From: an uncultured Hyphomonadaceae bacterium
GTDB lineage: Bacteria > Pseudomonadota > Alphaproteobacteria > Caulobacterales > Maricaulaceae
Assembly (NCBI GenBank): GCA_913058335.1
Contig: CAJXPX010000013.1
Location: forward strand, 33,602 to 97,601
Length of the DNA stretch: 64,000 nucleotides
Reading direction: 5' to 3'
The position numbers and the translations under genes were made by a program. Positions 16,142-25,610 of this stretch are shown one piece after another. The number at the start of each line of letters is the position of its first letter. Position 1 is the first letter of the stretch. The notes under the pieces are model-generated. The model searched no databases and was not told the origin of the DNA. It saw only the letters and a program-made list of their open reading frames with translations.

Positions 16142-18148
16142 ATGGAAGATATGCCAACCTACCGCGCAGACATTGATGTTGCGAATGATAATAGCCAACG
16201 TAAAAAGCGGGCTGTCTGGATTGCTGTGGTCGCAGTTGTGAGCGTTATTATTGCGCTATCCTATTATCAGGCGAGACAGTATTTCCTCGAGGGTTTACCA
16301 AAACTGCCGGATAAAGCCACCATGTGGGAAATGAATCTTAAACCTAATATAACCCTTCTAGATAAGGACGGTCAGATCATCGGACACCGCGGCCCCTATA
16401 TTGGCGAGCCTATGAAACTCGATCAAATGCCCCGCCACGTAGCCGACGCCTTTCTGGCCATTGAGGATGAGCGCTTTTATGAACACACCGGAATTGACAA
16501 TAAAGCAATTTTCCGGGCCTTGGTGACGAACACGTCCACAGGTGAAAAGTCGCAAGGGGCTTCAACCCTGACGCAGCAATTGGTCAAAAATATGGTTTTG
16601 ACCCCGGAAAAAACTTATCGACGCAAAGTCCAGGAAATGCTGCTCGCCCGTGATATGGAGGCCAGACTGAGCAAGCCCGAAATTCTGGAGCTTTATTTAA
16701 ACCGAATTAATCTTGGGCCTCAGGTTTTTGGTATCGAAGCTGCCTCTCAAAAATTTTTCGGGCATACAGCCAAGACACTCAGCTTGTCTGAAGGCGCACT
16801 CCTCGCCGCACTACCCAAAGCTCCTAGCCGATATGACCCAACGAAGAATTTCGAAGGTGCCCTCACCCGATCTCATTTGGTTTTGCAGCGCATGACAGCT
16901 AATGGCTTTATTACCCCGGAACAGGAAGTCGAGGCCCGTAAATCCCCGCCGGTCATCGTCGAAGATTCGAATCCTCTCTTAGAGGCTGATATTCTTGGAT
17001 ATGTGTTTGATCTGGTTACTGAGCGCGCCCATCAATTAGTAGGCGAGAAAAGGCAGGATCTAATTATCAAAACAACAATTGATACTGCCCTGCAAAAAAA
17101 CGCGGATGCGGCGATAAAGAAAACTCTAAATACTTCCGGAGAAGCCAAAAATATACAGGAAGGCGCTCTTGTCAGTCTCGACAACTATTCAGGGGCTGTG
17201 CGGGCTTTAGTCGGAGGTCGCAATTATGACGTCTCAAAATTTAACCGGGCGAGCCAAGCCGCCAGACAACCCGGCTCGGCATTCAAGAGTATTGTTTACG
17301 CCGCGGCTATGGAAGAAGGGTTTACTCCCGGCACAATCCGTATAGATCAACCCATCGAAATTAAAGGCTGGTCGCCCGAAAACTATACCCGCCGATATCG
17401 CGGCCCCATCACGATCCGAGAAGCGCTCAAACTCTCTATTAATACCGTAGCCGCCCAAGTTGGATCTGAAATCGGCCCTTCTAAAGTGGTAAGCACAGCC
17501 AAGCGGTTTGGCATCAAGTCTGAAATGCGGCCAGAATATTCCATCGCTTTGGGTACGTCTGAGGTCAATCTTCTGGAACTCACAACAGCCTATTCTGTTT
17601 TCGCCAATGAAGGCCTGCTCAAACCTTCTTATTTCATAACTGAAATTACAGACACCGCTAAACGCCCTCTTTATACACGGCAGACAACTCAACCCAGTCG
17701 GGCCTACGCTGTGCCATATTCTCGTCAAATGACGGGGATGATGCGCGACGTTATCGACTCCGGAACGGGCTATGGCGCGCGTCTTGGCAATCGCCCCGCG
17801 GCAGGGAAGACTGGAACCTCTCAAGATTACAGAGACGCTTGGTTTGTTGGCTTTACAGCGCAATTGACGACAGGCGTCTGGATGGGAAATGATGACAATA
17901 GTCCGACCAAACAAGTTACAGGCGGCCTCCTGCCAGTCGATGCGTGGAAGGATTATATGCTCGCGTCCCATAAGGGATGGAAGGTCCGCCCTCTAAAGGC
18001 ACCGGATCCAAAAACAAATGACCCGGAAACCCGGTTTCAAATCGCCTTTTACGAATCACTTTCTCAGGCATTTCAATCCGAACGAGACATGGCCAACGGG
18101 GTCGCAGCGCCGACACCCGCAAGCCAGCTGACTTCTGCTGAGCGATAG
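16142..18148 (+). CDS. Class A penicillin-binding protein (transglycosylase/transpeptidase)
   Basis: A bifunctional murein synthase of 668 residues. A single membrane anchor is at about 23-43. The GT51 transglycosylase domain has EDERFYEH (catalytic Glu108) and GASTLTQQLVKN (139-150). The transpeptidase domain has SAFK (Ser379 nucleophile, Lys382), SIN (433-435) and KTGTS (Lys556). It polymerises and cross-links peptidoglycan in the periplasm. It is smaller than PBP1A of enterobacteria and resembles the compact PBP1A-like family. The gene stands alone on the rightward strand and is followed 94 bases later by a secreted CAP protein gene. Confidence 0.93.
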   Translation: MEDMPTYRADIDVANDNSQRKKRAVWIAVVAVVSVIIALSYYQARQYFLEGLPKLPDKATMWEMNLKPNITLLDKDGQIIGHRGPYIGEPMKLDQMPRHVADAFLAIEDERFYEHTGIDNKAIFRALVTNTSTGEKSQGASTLTQQLVKNMVLTPEKTYRRKVQEMLLARDMEARLSKPEILELYLNRINLGPQVFGIEAASQKFFGHTAKTLSLSEGALLAALPKAPSRYDPTKNFEGALTRSHLVLQRMTANGFITPEQEVEARKSPPVIVEDSNPLLEADILGYVFDLVTERAHQLVGEKRQDLIIKTTIDTALQKNADAAIKKTLNTSGEAKNIQEGALVSLDNYSGAVRALVGGRNYDVSKFNRASQAARQPGSAFKSIVYAAAMEEGFTPGTIRIDQPIEIKGWSPENYTRRYRGPITIREALKLSINTVAAQVGSEIGPSKVVSTAKRFGIKSEMRPEYSIALGTSEVNLLELTTAYSVFANEGLLKPSYFITEITDTAKRPLYTRQTTQPSRAYAVPYSRQMTGMMRDVIDSGTGYGARLGNRPAAGKTGTSQDYRDAWFVGFTAQLTTGVWMGNDDNSPTKQVTGGLLPVDAWKDYMLASHKGWKVRPLKAPDPKTNDPETRFQIAFYESLSQAFQSERDMANGVAAPTPASQLTSAER

Positions 18149-18242
18149 GGTTTGACACTTCTGTCTGATAATTAATCTCCATCCTAACGGTTGAGTAAAG
18201 ATTTAACTGTTATCTAGGCTTTTCAGAGCACGGAGATTAGGT

Positions 18243-18959
18243 ATGTCTAGGAACATGAGGATCAGGCAGTCTATTTTATCTTCGATTTGTTTTTTAGCGC
18301 TGAGCAATTCAGCCTTTGCGGTCGAGAGTAAATTAGGGGAATTTGATAAAGATGACGGCACTTATGCTGTTTATCCAGTTTCCACGCCCGAAGAATGTTC
18401 AGCTCTGTGCAAAGCTGATACAAAATGCCGGGGCGCTGTGACTTATCAGCCCGATGTTTCAAAGCCCGAAGCTCAATGCAGATTGAATAACGGCTTCGGA
18501 GAGCATCCGGTTTTCCCCTCTATTCCTCCTACCCCGCTCGACATAGATGTGGCCGTAGAGGATTTAAACGAATACCGTCTTGAAAATGGCCTAGGGCCGG
18601 TCAAAATAAATTATAAACTCAATCTGGCTTCAGAAGTTCACGCGAGAGATTTGGCAAAAGCCGGAATTATATCTCACACTGGAACGGATGGATCTACTCA
18701 CGGTGATCGTGTGCAGCGCCAAGGGTATTATTTTTCAATAGCAGGTGAGAACGTTGCGACAGGCCAGAAAAGTTGGGATGCCGTTTTCCAAGCGTGGAAA
18801 GACAGCCCCGGCCATAATGAAAATCTTTTAAGGGCCGATGTCGTCGATTTCGGCATTGCTCTCGTTTACGAGCCGCAGACAACCTATTCGACCTATTGGG
18901 GTATGATTGTTGCGAGCCCCTTGGACGAAACAAAATATATGTCCGCTGGCGCTCACTAA
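18243..18959 (+). CDS. Secreted PAN/Apple-CAP (SCP/PR1) domain protein
   Basis: This 238-residue protein has a signal peptide ending near SNSAFA (about residue 27). Residues about 35-85 form a small cysteine-bearing PAN/Apple-like module (PEECSALCKADTKCRGAV and a further CRLNNGF). Residues about 100-232 form a CAP domain with conserved SHTGTDGSTHGDR, AGENVATG and WKDSPGHNENLL, carrying the His/Glu cavity residues. Bacterial CAP proteins are secreted and of mostly unknown function; a YkwD-like role is the closest comparison. GGAG lies 8 bases before the ATG. Confidence 0.88.
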   Translation: MSRNMRIRQSILSSICFLALSNSAFAVESKLGEFDKDDGTYAVYPVSTPEECSALCKADTKCRGAVTYQPDVSKPEAQCRLNNGFGEHPVFPSIPPTPLDIDVAVEDLNEYRLENGLGPVKINYKLNLASEVHARDLAKAGIISHTGTDGSTHGDRVQRQGYYFSIAGENVATGQKSWDAVFQAWKDSPGHNENLLRADVVDFGIALVYEPQTTYSTYWGMIVASPLDETKYMSAGAH

Positions 18960-18988
18960 GCCTTAGAAGCGGCATTAGAGGTTAACCC

Positions 18989-20125
18989 CTAATACCCATT
19001 TTCTTTTGCGAAGTCGTTTAGGTGGTAATTTCCGTCGCCCAGTAACTCCTGCAAGACGCGGATGCGTTTGAGGAATAGGCCAATGTCATATTCATCTGTC
19101 ATTCCAACGCCGCCAAACATCTGAATGCCTTCGAGAGCGGCGAGTTTGGCGACCTCACCAAGTTTTGCCTTAGCCATTCCGGCAAATTTTACGGCGTTTT
19201 CATCGGCATCATCTATTGCTGAGAGAGCCGCGAAAACTGCCGAGCGGCAAAGCTCCAATTCAGTGTAGAGGTGTGACGCCCGATGCTGGAGCGCTTGAAA
19301 TTCACCAATAATTTTGCCGAACTGTTTGCGTTCTTTGATGTAAGTGACAGTCTCTTCGAAAGCTTGCGATCCGGCGCCGAGAAGTTCAGCCGATAAAACA
19401 GCGCGGCCCGCGCCTAAAACTTTATCCAAAATATCTGCGCCCTCTCCTTCTGTGCCTAATAGAGCGTCGGCTGTCACCTCAACCCCGTTCAGCTCCAACC
19501 GCCCGGCATTATGGCTATCGACCATAATGGTGCGCTCGACGTTCAAATTCTCAACGGACTTTTCGACGAGGAAAAGGCTCAGGCCGTCCCGGTCACCGGG
19601 CTGTCCGTCGGTGCGCGCCACAACAATATGAGCGTCAGCGACATGAGCATCAAGCACCATGGCTTTACGCCCCGTAATCTTGAACCCGTTACCAGATCGT
19701 TCAGCGCGCGTTTCGGTGCCGAGAGGGTTATGTTTGACCCCCTCATCAATAGCAAAGGACACAATGGCTTCACCGCCTGCGATTTTTTCCAGCCAGGTCC
19801 TGGCCAATTCGCTTTCACTGTTCTTCAAGGCGGTTGCAGAAAGAACTGAGGTTGAGAAGAAAGGGGTCGCGCTTAGATTGCGGCCTATTTGTTCGGCCAG
19901 TAAACCCGCTGCCATAACGCCCATATCGACGCCGCCCTGATCTTCTGGGACCAAAACGCCTGCAAATCCCATTTCAGCCATTTCGGCCCAAAGGGTTTCG
20001 GAATAGCCTTTTTCGTCCCGACTATCGCGAAGCTTGCGAAGGTCTGCCACTGGAGCTTTCTTCTTGAAAAAACCTTCAGCGGTTTCACTGAGCATTTTTT
20101 CGTCTTCGTTTAATATGAGTGCCAT
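18989..20125 (-). CDS. Acyl-CoA dehydrogenase
   Basis: This 378-residue protein has the acyl-CoA dehydrogenase layout: an N-terminal helical domain (ETAEGFFKKKAPVADLRKL), a central beta domain and a C-terminal helical domain with ERKQFGKIIGEFQALQHRAS and EGIQMFGGVGMTDEY. It oxidises an acyl-CoA to the trans-2-enoyl-CoA with FAD. It is the second gene of a two-gene operon (3 bases between genes) with another acyl-CoA dehydrogenase, a pairing common for heteromeric or side-chain-degrading enzymes in actinobacteria and alphaproteobacteria. The usual catalytic Glu position is not certain by eye, so the substrate is unknown. Confidence 0.9.
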   Translation of the reverse strand: MALILNEDEKMLSETAEGFFKKKAPVADLRKLRDSRDEKGYSETLWAEMAEMGFAGVLVPEDQGGVDMGVMAAGLLAEQIGRNLSATPFFSTSVLSATALKNSESELARTWLEKIAGGEAIVSFAIDEGVKHNPLGTETRAERSGNGFKITGRKAMVLDAHVADAHIVVARTDGQPGDRDGLSLFLVEKSVENLNVERTIMVDSHNAGRLELNGVEVTADALLGTEGEGADILDKVLGAGRAVLSAELLGAGSQAFEETVTYIKERKQFGKIIGEFQALQHRASHLYTELELCRSAVFAALSAIDDADENAVKFAGMAKAKLGEVAKLAALEGIQMFGGVGMTDEYDIGLFLKRIRVLQELLGDGNYHLNDFAKENGY

Positions 20126-20128
20126 AAT

Positions 20129-21307
20129 TTACGCGCCCGGGAGTTGGAGGATATGTTTGGAGATGATGTTTAGCTGGACCTCTGAGGTGCCGCCTTCAAT
20201 GGAATTGGCTTTGGTTCGAAGCCAGTCGCGGGCCAGCTTGCCCTCACTCGACCGCTCACCTTCCCATTCCAGACCGTCATGTCCTGCAGCGTCCATCATT
20301 AATTCATGGCGGCGTTTATTTAGCTCCGTACCATAATATTTAAGCATGGAACTGTCGGCTCCCAAAGACGCGCCCGCTTTGGCTTCGGCTAATTTACGCT
20401 GCATGGTTAGCCTGAAAGCCCATTCGTCAATTTCAGCTTCGGCCACTTTTGCGCGTAACATAGGGTCAGATAACTTCCCGCTCTCCAGCCCGATTGATGC
20501 CGCCGCAATTTCATGAAGCGGTCGGGTGAGGCCTTCACCGGACCCGCCAATCATTTCGCGTTCATGGGTCAAGAGGTATTTTGCAATGGACCAACCTTTA
20601 CCAACTTCGCCAACCAGTTGATCTTTTGGCACTTTAACATCCTCAAAGAATGTTTCACAAAAAGCCGACTTACCGGAAATAAGAGAAATGGGCCGCGCCT
20701 CGACGCCCTCGCTTTCCATATCAAACAGAAGGAAGGAAATGCCGTCATGTTTCCGGCCTGAATTATCTGTTCGTACAAGACAAAATATCCAGTCGGCCTT
20801 ATCAGCGTAGGACGTCCAGACTTTCTGGCCATTGACCAAATAATGGTCGCCTTTGTCTTCGGCCTTTGTCGCTAGGGAGGCTAAGTCCGACCCCGCATTT
20901 GGTTCGGAATAGCCTTGGCACCAGCGAATTTCGCCGCGAGCAATTTTTGGGAGATGTTCTTTCTTTTGGGCGTCATTACCAAACTTCAAAAGCGCGGGAC
21001 CAAGCATCCAAATGCCGAAACTCGATAGCGGTGTGCGAGCTTTTATGCGCGCCATTTCCTTTAGTAAAATGGCTTCCTCGGCCCGGCTCAGATCTGCTCC
21101 GCCATATTGTTTTGGCCAAGTCGGAACCGTCCAGCCCTTTTCAGCCATACGTTCCAACCAAACTTTCTGAGCCTCACTTGCAAAGGTCCAATTCCGGCCG
21201 CCCCAGCAGGCGTCTTCTTCGGACTTCATGGGTTTCCGCATTTCGGGAGGACAATTCTCTTCGAGCCAAGCCCGGGTTTCGAGTTTAAAAGTTTCCAGAT
21301 CAGACAT
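20129..21307 (-). CDS. Acyl-CoA dehydrogenase (paired subunit)
   Basis: This 392-residue protein has ACD family features WCQGYSEPNAGSDLASLATKA (FAD/substrate-binding loop), GQKVWTSYADKADW and a C-terminal GGTSEVQLNIISKHILQLP, the latter being the R/K-x-I-L-G-type tail of FadE-like enzymes. It is the first gene of a two-gene operon with the gene at 18989-20125; the ATG at 21307 has GGGGA nearby. Likely roles are fatty acid or branched/cyclic substrate beta-oxidation. Paired ACDs of this sort often form alpha2beta2 complexes, which is possible here but unproven. Confidence 0.9.
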   Translation of the reverse strand: MSDLETFKLETRAWLEENCPPEMRKPMKSEEDACWGGRNWTFASEAQKVWLERMAEKGWTVPTWPKQYGGADLSRAEEAILLKEMARIKARTPLSSFGIWMLGPALLKFGNDAQKKEHLPKIARGEIRWCQGYSEPNAGSDLASLATKAEDKGDHYLVNGQKVWTSYADKADWIFCLVRTDNSGRKHDGISFLLFDMESEGVEARPISLISGKSAFCETFFEDVKVPKDQLVGEVGKGWSIAKYLLTHEREMIGGSGEGLTRPLHEIAAASIGLESGKLSDPMLRAKVAEAEIDEWAFRLTMQRKLAEAKAGASLGADSSMLKYYGTELNKRRHELMMDAAGHDGLEWEGERSSEGKLARDWLRTKANSIEGGTSEVQLNIISKHILQLPGA

Positions 21308-21426
21308 AATCTTCCCCTATTTTGTTTAGCCCGGATTCGAGGTGCAAGCCTCCTACCGTTTTGTTGAACTATTTTTAGAGGGCCAAATCGGGCTTGACCA
21401 CCAACCGAAATTGCATAATCAGCCTG

Positions 21427-21445
21427 AACTCCCTGTATGGGAGTT
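21427..21445. promoter_or_regulatory. Inverted repeat upstream of the acyl-CoA dehydrogenase pair
   Basis: AACTCCC-TGTAT-GGGAGTT is a perfect 7-base inverted repeat with a 5-base centre, 120 bases upstream of the ACD operon start and 30 bases after the stop of the TolB/TPR gene. There is no T-run, so a terminator is less likely than an operator, for example of a TetR-type fatty acid regulator. Confidence 0.35.
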
Positions 21446-21474
21446 ATACTCCAAGGTCTTCCGCGGGCTGAGGC

Positions 21475-23130
21475 TTAGACATTAAATCCTGCAAGTCTCC
21501 AGCCTTTAAAAACAAGTTCGCGTAAAGTATCATTGGGCTGCCAGATCAAGAAGATTTCCAATAAGTCATTATCATAATTCGTATTCTTATCGCGGGCTTC
21601 GCGTAGGAAATCAGTGGCACCTGCAATGTCACCAAGAAGTCCCAGTATCGAAACCCACATAATCTGCGACCCGACTGGACTGTCGAGAGAGACCTCTAAA
21701 AGAATATCACGAACTTCTTGAAACCGTTCAGCTTGAAAAGCGATAACCAGACCACTCGTATAGAACCACGCAGGAGGTCTGTCTAAGAGTTGCATCGCCG
21801 CCTTCTGGTATGACAAGGCTCGAGCGGAATTACCCTGAAAGGCGTTGGTGAGCGCATAATAAGATAACATTGAATAATCATTGGGGTTCAGAGCCAGAGA
21901 TCTTTGAGCCATTTTTTCAGAAATTTCCAGATTGCCTCTGTGATAATGAGCTTGAAAGAGCGCCATAAAGGCGAGAGCATTATCAGGATCAATGGCAGCG
22001 GCTTTGTTACCATACTCAATTGCGGCGTCTAATCGCTCATTTCCAGGCACTCTTGGCAAGGATAATGTGCAAAGAAAGATGTTGAGCTGTGATCTAATCG
22101 CCCAGGCAGATGAGAAATCATCTTGTGTTTCACTGAGCGTTTCAAACTCTTTCAAAAGTTCTCTTACGCCACTCTTAGAGGGAGAAAGTTTCAGCTCGTA
22201 AAATCTCAATATCGCTTCATAAGAATGCAGGTTGTCCCGCCGTCCCGAGTTATCTCGGCGATTGAAACGATTGACCACACCAAATGGGGCCGCAACTTTT
22301 GCAGCGGTATGAGAGGCAATTTCTTCCTGAATATCAAAAATATCCTTTGCTGAATATTTCTTATCAAAAATTCTCGAAAATACATGTTCGCCTGTTTCAG
22401 TGGACAATAAATCGACGGAGACACGAAGGACGTCTCCTGACCTCCGTACGGTTCCGTTCAGAATAAATTGTACATCATAGTCTTTGGCGAATTTCTTAAG
22501 GTCAACATTCTCGCCGGAATGCTCCACTGTAGGCATTCTCGCAACAATTCTGAGATAGCGAAATTGCACTAAAGCATTCACGATCTCAGCGGTTAAACCT
22601 TTAGCAAAATAGTTTGATTGGTCTGGGCCATTCAAATCATTAAAAGTAAAAACCGCGATACCGGGGCGGGAGCCAAAATCAGTCATTTCGCTTGTATCAT
22701 TCAACGCAACTTGGCTATCCGGGATTGCCAGAGGAAAGTCTTGAAGGGCCTCCCTCCGCATTTCAAAGACCGGAGAATATTGTCCTTTAGGGATTATGAT
22801 ACGAACAGGATCTTTTAGTCCATTGGAGCCATAGTAAAGCTCAAGGCGGCGCCTTAATTGCCCAGCTTGTACACGTACAATAGTATCGGCTTGCGGGTCG
22901 AAATCGTCGGGTTTATCAAAAACTTCCAACCCAATAGTGTATCCCTTGAGGAGGTCAGAATTTCCGTTGAGAGTCTCGTGGACAACATAGCTTAAAAACC
23001 GCTTCATCCGCGTTGTGTCGCGAAAAAGTTTATCCTTCCGGATACGTTCGAGTTGTTCAAGGACAGCCTGTTTTATTTCAGGGTCGATCCCTTGAGGCTT
23101 TTCGAATAATGCCAATGCGGCTGAAGCCAT
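21475..23130 (-). CDS. TolB-like/TPR-repeat regulatory protein
   Basis: This 551-residue protein has three parts. Residues about 15-110 form the domain seen at the start of many alphaproteobacterial adenylate-cyclase-like and TPR regulators (FDPQADTIVRVQAGQLRRRL). Residues about 150-290 form a TolB/FlgO-like domain (GIAVFTFNDLNG, then GTVRRSGDVLRVSVDLLS). The C-terminal half contains TPR-like helices (AIEYGNKAAAIDPDNALAF and the next repeats). No cyclase catalytic domain is present. I chose the ATG at 23130 because AGGATAA precedes it; an upstream extension of 23 residues is possible. The function is unknown; a DNA- or protein-binding regulator is plausible. Confidence 0.75.
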   Translation of the reverse strand: MASAALALFEKPQGIDPEIKQAVLEQLERIRKDKLFRDTTRMKRFLSYVVHETLNGNSDLLKGYTIGLEVFDKPDDFDPQADTIVRVQAGQLRRRLELYYGSNGLKDPVRIIIPKGQYSPVFEMRREALQDFPLAIPDSQVALNDTSEMTDFGSRPGIAVFTFNDLNGPDQSNYFAKGLTAEIVNALVQFRYLRIVARMPTVEHSGENVDLKKFAKDYDVQFILNGTVRRSGDVLRVSVDLLSTETGEHVFSRIFDKKYSAKDIFDIQEEIASHTAAKVAAPFGVVNRFNRRDNSGRRDNLHSYEAILRFYELKLSPSKSGVRELLKEFETLSETQDDFSSAWAIRSQLNIFLCTLSLPRVPGNERLDAAIEYGNKAAAIDPDNALAFMALFQAHYHRGNLEISEKMAQRSLALNPNDYSMLSYYALTNAFQGNSARALSYQKAAMQLLDRPPAWFYTSGLVIAFQAERFQEVRDILLEVSLDSPVGSQIMWVSILGLLGDIAGATDFLREARDKNTNYDNDLLEIFLIWQPNDTLRELVFKGWRLAGFNV

Positions 23131-23352
23131 ATTTATCCTAACTATATCTTTAATTTGTATTGGAAAAAGAGCTTTGGCGCAACTCACCTTCTTGTTCACT
23201 CTGGAAAGAAGAATATAACTTACGTCAATAGGCGAAGGCGATCCTGTTTTCTCCTGTCGTTTCCGTATTGCGTAGCGTTTGACATGATACTTGATAAAGA
23301 AAGAGCAGTCCGAAATATTGATTATTTTGGTCTGGCGGCATAGAGCGCGCTC

Positions 23353-24270
23353 ATGACCTACCGCATTGCCGCGTTATATCACTTTACCGCTTTGCCGGAT
23401 TATGTAGCCCTTCAGCCATCCCTGCAGAAGATGTGTGAGCTTCTGGATATTAAAGGCACTATTCTTTTGGCTCAGGAAGGGATTAACGGAACGGTTTCGG
23501 GTTCAGAAGAAGCGATTGAAAATTTGTTATCTTACTTGAGAGCGGATCCGCGTTTGAGAGAATTGGACGCCAAGTTCTCCGAAGCGGATAGCTCTCCCTT
23601 CTACCGCATGAAAGTCCGGCTAAAAAAAGAGATTGTCACTATGGGGGTGGAAAATATTGACCCCAATAAAGTGGTCGGAACTTACGTAAAACCCTCTGAC
23701 TGGAATGATTTGATCTCGGACCCCGACACCATACTTATTGATACACGCAATGACTATGAAGTAGAAATTGGCACATTTGAAGGGGCCATAAATCCCAATA
23801 CCAAAACCTTTCGCGAATTTCCGGAATGGGTTGAAAAGAACCGAGATAATCTGACGAAGCCTAAAGTCGCTATGTTCTGCACGGGCGGTATTCGTTGTGA
23901 GAAAGCCAGCGCCTTCATGAAACAAAACGGCTTTGAAGATGTATATCATTTAAAAGGCGGGATTTTAAAATACCTTGAAACACAACCCGAAGACAAAAGT
24001 CTCTGGAACGGTGAGTGTTTCGTGTTTGATCAACGTGTGGCCGTAAAGCACAATTTAGAACAAGGTCAGTATGACCAATGCTATGCCTGTCGCCACCCGA
24101 TCACAGAGAATGATAAAGCCTCTCCACTTTATGTGAAAGGCGTTGCCTGTCCTCGCTGCCACGCCGATATGAGCGAAGACCAAAAAGCTCGGTTCGCTGA
24201 GCGGCAGAAACAGATAGACCTCGCCAAGCAGCGCGGGGAAACACATATAGGGCGTATATCAAAGACTTAG
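23353..24270 (+). CDS. trhO: tRNA uridine(34) hydroxylase, rhodanese family
   Basis: A TrhO/YceA (UPF0176) protein of 305 residues. The N-terminal ferredoxin-like domain contains [11 protein letters not shown], the rhodanese domain has [13 protein letters not shown] and the [11 protein letters not shown] loop (Cys176/Cys182), and the C terminus has a Cys-rich CYACRHP / CPRCH pair fit for zinc. The enzyme forms 5-hydroxyuridine at the wobble position of tRNA using prephenate-independent, oxygen-dependent chemistry. The gene diverges from the TolB/TPR gene and is followed 28 bases later by a GST gene. Confidence 0.93.
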   Translation: MTYRIAALYHFTALPDYVALQPSLQKMCELLDIKGTILLAQEGINGTVSGSEEAIENLLSYLRADPRLRELDAKFSEADSSPFYRMKVRLKKEIVTMGVENIDPNKVVGTYVKPSDWNDLISDPDTILIDTRNDYEVEIGTFEGAINPNTKTFREFPEWVEKNRDNLTKPKVAMFCTGGIRCEKASAFMKQNGFEDVYHLKGGILKYLETQPEDKSLWNGECFVFDQRVAVKHNLEQGQYDQCYACRHPITENDKASPLYVKGVACPRCHADMSEDQKARFAERQKQIDLAKQRGETHIGRISKT

Positions 24271-24298
24271 TTTACATATCAGGAGAGAGCTGAACTCT

Positions 24299-24952
24299 AT
24301 GACTGACAATGCCATTCTATATTCTTTTCGTCGTTGTCCGTATGCGATGCGGGCAAGACTTGCCTTAACAATTTCCGAGATGAGTTATGAGCACAGGGAA
24401 GTTTCTTTGAGAAACAAACCCGAGGCTATGCTCGAAGCCTCCCCTAAAGGCACAGTCCCTGTTTATGTTATGCCTTCCGGAGAGGTGATTGATGAGAGCT
24501 TGGCCATTATGCGCTATGCTCTTAGCAAAAATGACCCTCAGAATTGGTTGTTTGATACAACCGACAGAACATCTGAATTTGTTCGCCTAATGGATGAAGA
24601 CTTCAAGCCCCATCTGGATCAGTATAAATATGCCAGCCGTTATGATGACGATGCAAAACGCGGGGATGTCAATCTGGATCATCGCGCTGCGGCTGTTGCC
24701 CTTCTTCAAAAATGGGAGGCAGCCCTCTCGGAAAGTGACTATTTACTTCGAGACACGCCGAGTTTTGCCGATATTGCGACATTCCCTTTTATCCGCCAAT
24801 TCGCCGCAACAGAGAAAGAATGGTGGGCCACGAAACCACTTCCAAAAGTCGCAGATTGGCTGGATAGCTGTTTGAAATCCGATTTATTCAAAAGAATCAT
24901 GAAGAAACGACCGCTATGGGAGCCGCCAGTTCAGGAGTTTGCTTCTTCTTAG
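24299..24952 (+). CDS. Glutathione S-transferase-like protein
   Basis: This 217-residue protein has a thioredoxin-like N-terminal domain with SFRRCPYAMRARLAL (Cys13 at the active-site position), SPKGTVPVYVMPSGEVIDESLAIM (split by a helix) and a C-terminal helical domain (PSFADIATFPFIRQFA). The CPYAMRAR signature is typical of omega/GrxB-like bacterial GSTs that perform glutathione-dependent reductions. AGGAGAG precedes the start. Probably co-transcribed with trhO. The substrate is unknown. Confidence 0.88.
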   Translation: MTDNAILYSFRRCPYAMRARLALTISEMSYEHREVSLRNKPEAMLEASPKGTVPVYVMPSGEVIDESLAIMRYALSKNDPQNWLFDTTDRTSEFVRLMDEDFKPHLDQYKYASRYDDDAKRGDVNLDHRAAAVALLQKWEAALSESDYLLRDTPSFADIATFPFIRQFAATEKEWWATKPLPKVADWLDSCLKSDLFKRIMKKRPLWEPPVQEFASS

Positions 24953-25067
24953 CTCACTTACCCACGACTTAAATTAGTTATCAACACGCTGTCAGGCACA
25001 ACATCTTGTGAGAATCAATGAAACTCCTAGTTTCTAATTGCAGATTCGAAACAAGGCTTATCTATTT

Positions 25068-25601
25068 ATGTCATTCGCTGATCACCATTGCCTTCGGCCC
25101 AATCCCTCACTTGCGGGCTCTGCCGCTCTGCGTGGTAACCCGACCGAGGTCTTTGAGAGGCTCGCTCTGGCCGAAGGCTATGATATGGAGCGGATTGAAC
25201 TAAACGAAATTGAGCTTTCTGTCCCCGGACTGTGGTGCGATCATAATATTAGCCTGATATGGAACCCCGGAACGGAACAGGTTCAGTGTTTTTTGATGTT
25301 TGAGGGTAAGACGCCGGGAGGTCGCTCTGACGATATTTGCCGTCTCATGTCCCTGATAAATGAGAATCTTTCCACAGGTCATTTTGACTTTTCTACGCGC
25401 GATCAAGCCTTGGTTTACCGTGACACTCTCACCCTGAAAGGCGGCGCCACTCTTCGAACAGAACAGGCTATGGATATAATTGCCTCTGCCTTGGACGCGG
25501 CGGAACGGGGCTATCCCGCTTGCCAATATGTTATTTGGGCAGGCAAATCACCAGAAGATGCCCTAACATCCGCTCTTGTCGATTTAGCCTCTTTTCCCTA
25601 A
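25068..25601 (+). CDS. YbjN domain-containing protein
   Basis: This protein of about 177 residues resembles alphaproteobacterial YbjN proteins: VPGLWCDHNISLIWN, then NENLSTGHFDF and YPACQYVIWAGKSPEDAL near the C terminus. YbjN proteins are cytoplasmic with a type III chaperone-like fold and no settled function. I chose the ATG at 25068; a TTG at 25038 would add 10 residues. The gene is convergent with the sensor kinase gene, the two stops being about 10 bases apart. Confidence 0.8.
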   Translation: MSFADHHCLRPNPSLAGSAALRGNPTEVFERLALAEGYDMERIELNEIELSVPGLWCDHNISLIWNPGTEQVQCFLMFEGKTPGGRSDDICRLMSLINENLSTGHFDFSTRDQALVYRDTLTLKGGATLRTEQAMDIIASALDAAERGYPACQYVIWAGKSPEDALTSALVDLASFP

Positions 25602-25610
25602 TTTTAAGCA

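Noticed and set aside
17234..17971. A 245-codon open frame antisense to the penicillin-binding protein gene
   Set aside because: It lies wholly inside a gene with all catalytic motifs intact and has no recognisable domain.
18189..18208. A TTGAG...TTTAAC sequence suggesting a CtrA site before the PAN-CAP gene
   Set aside because: Spacing and first half-site do not match TTAA-N7-TTAAC.
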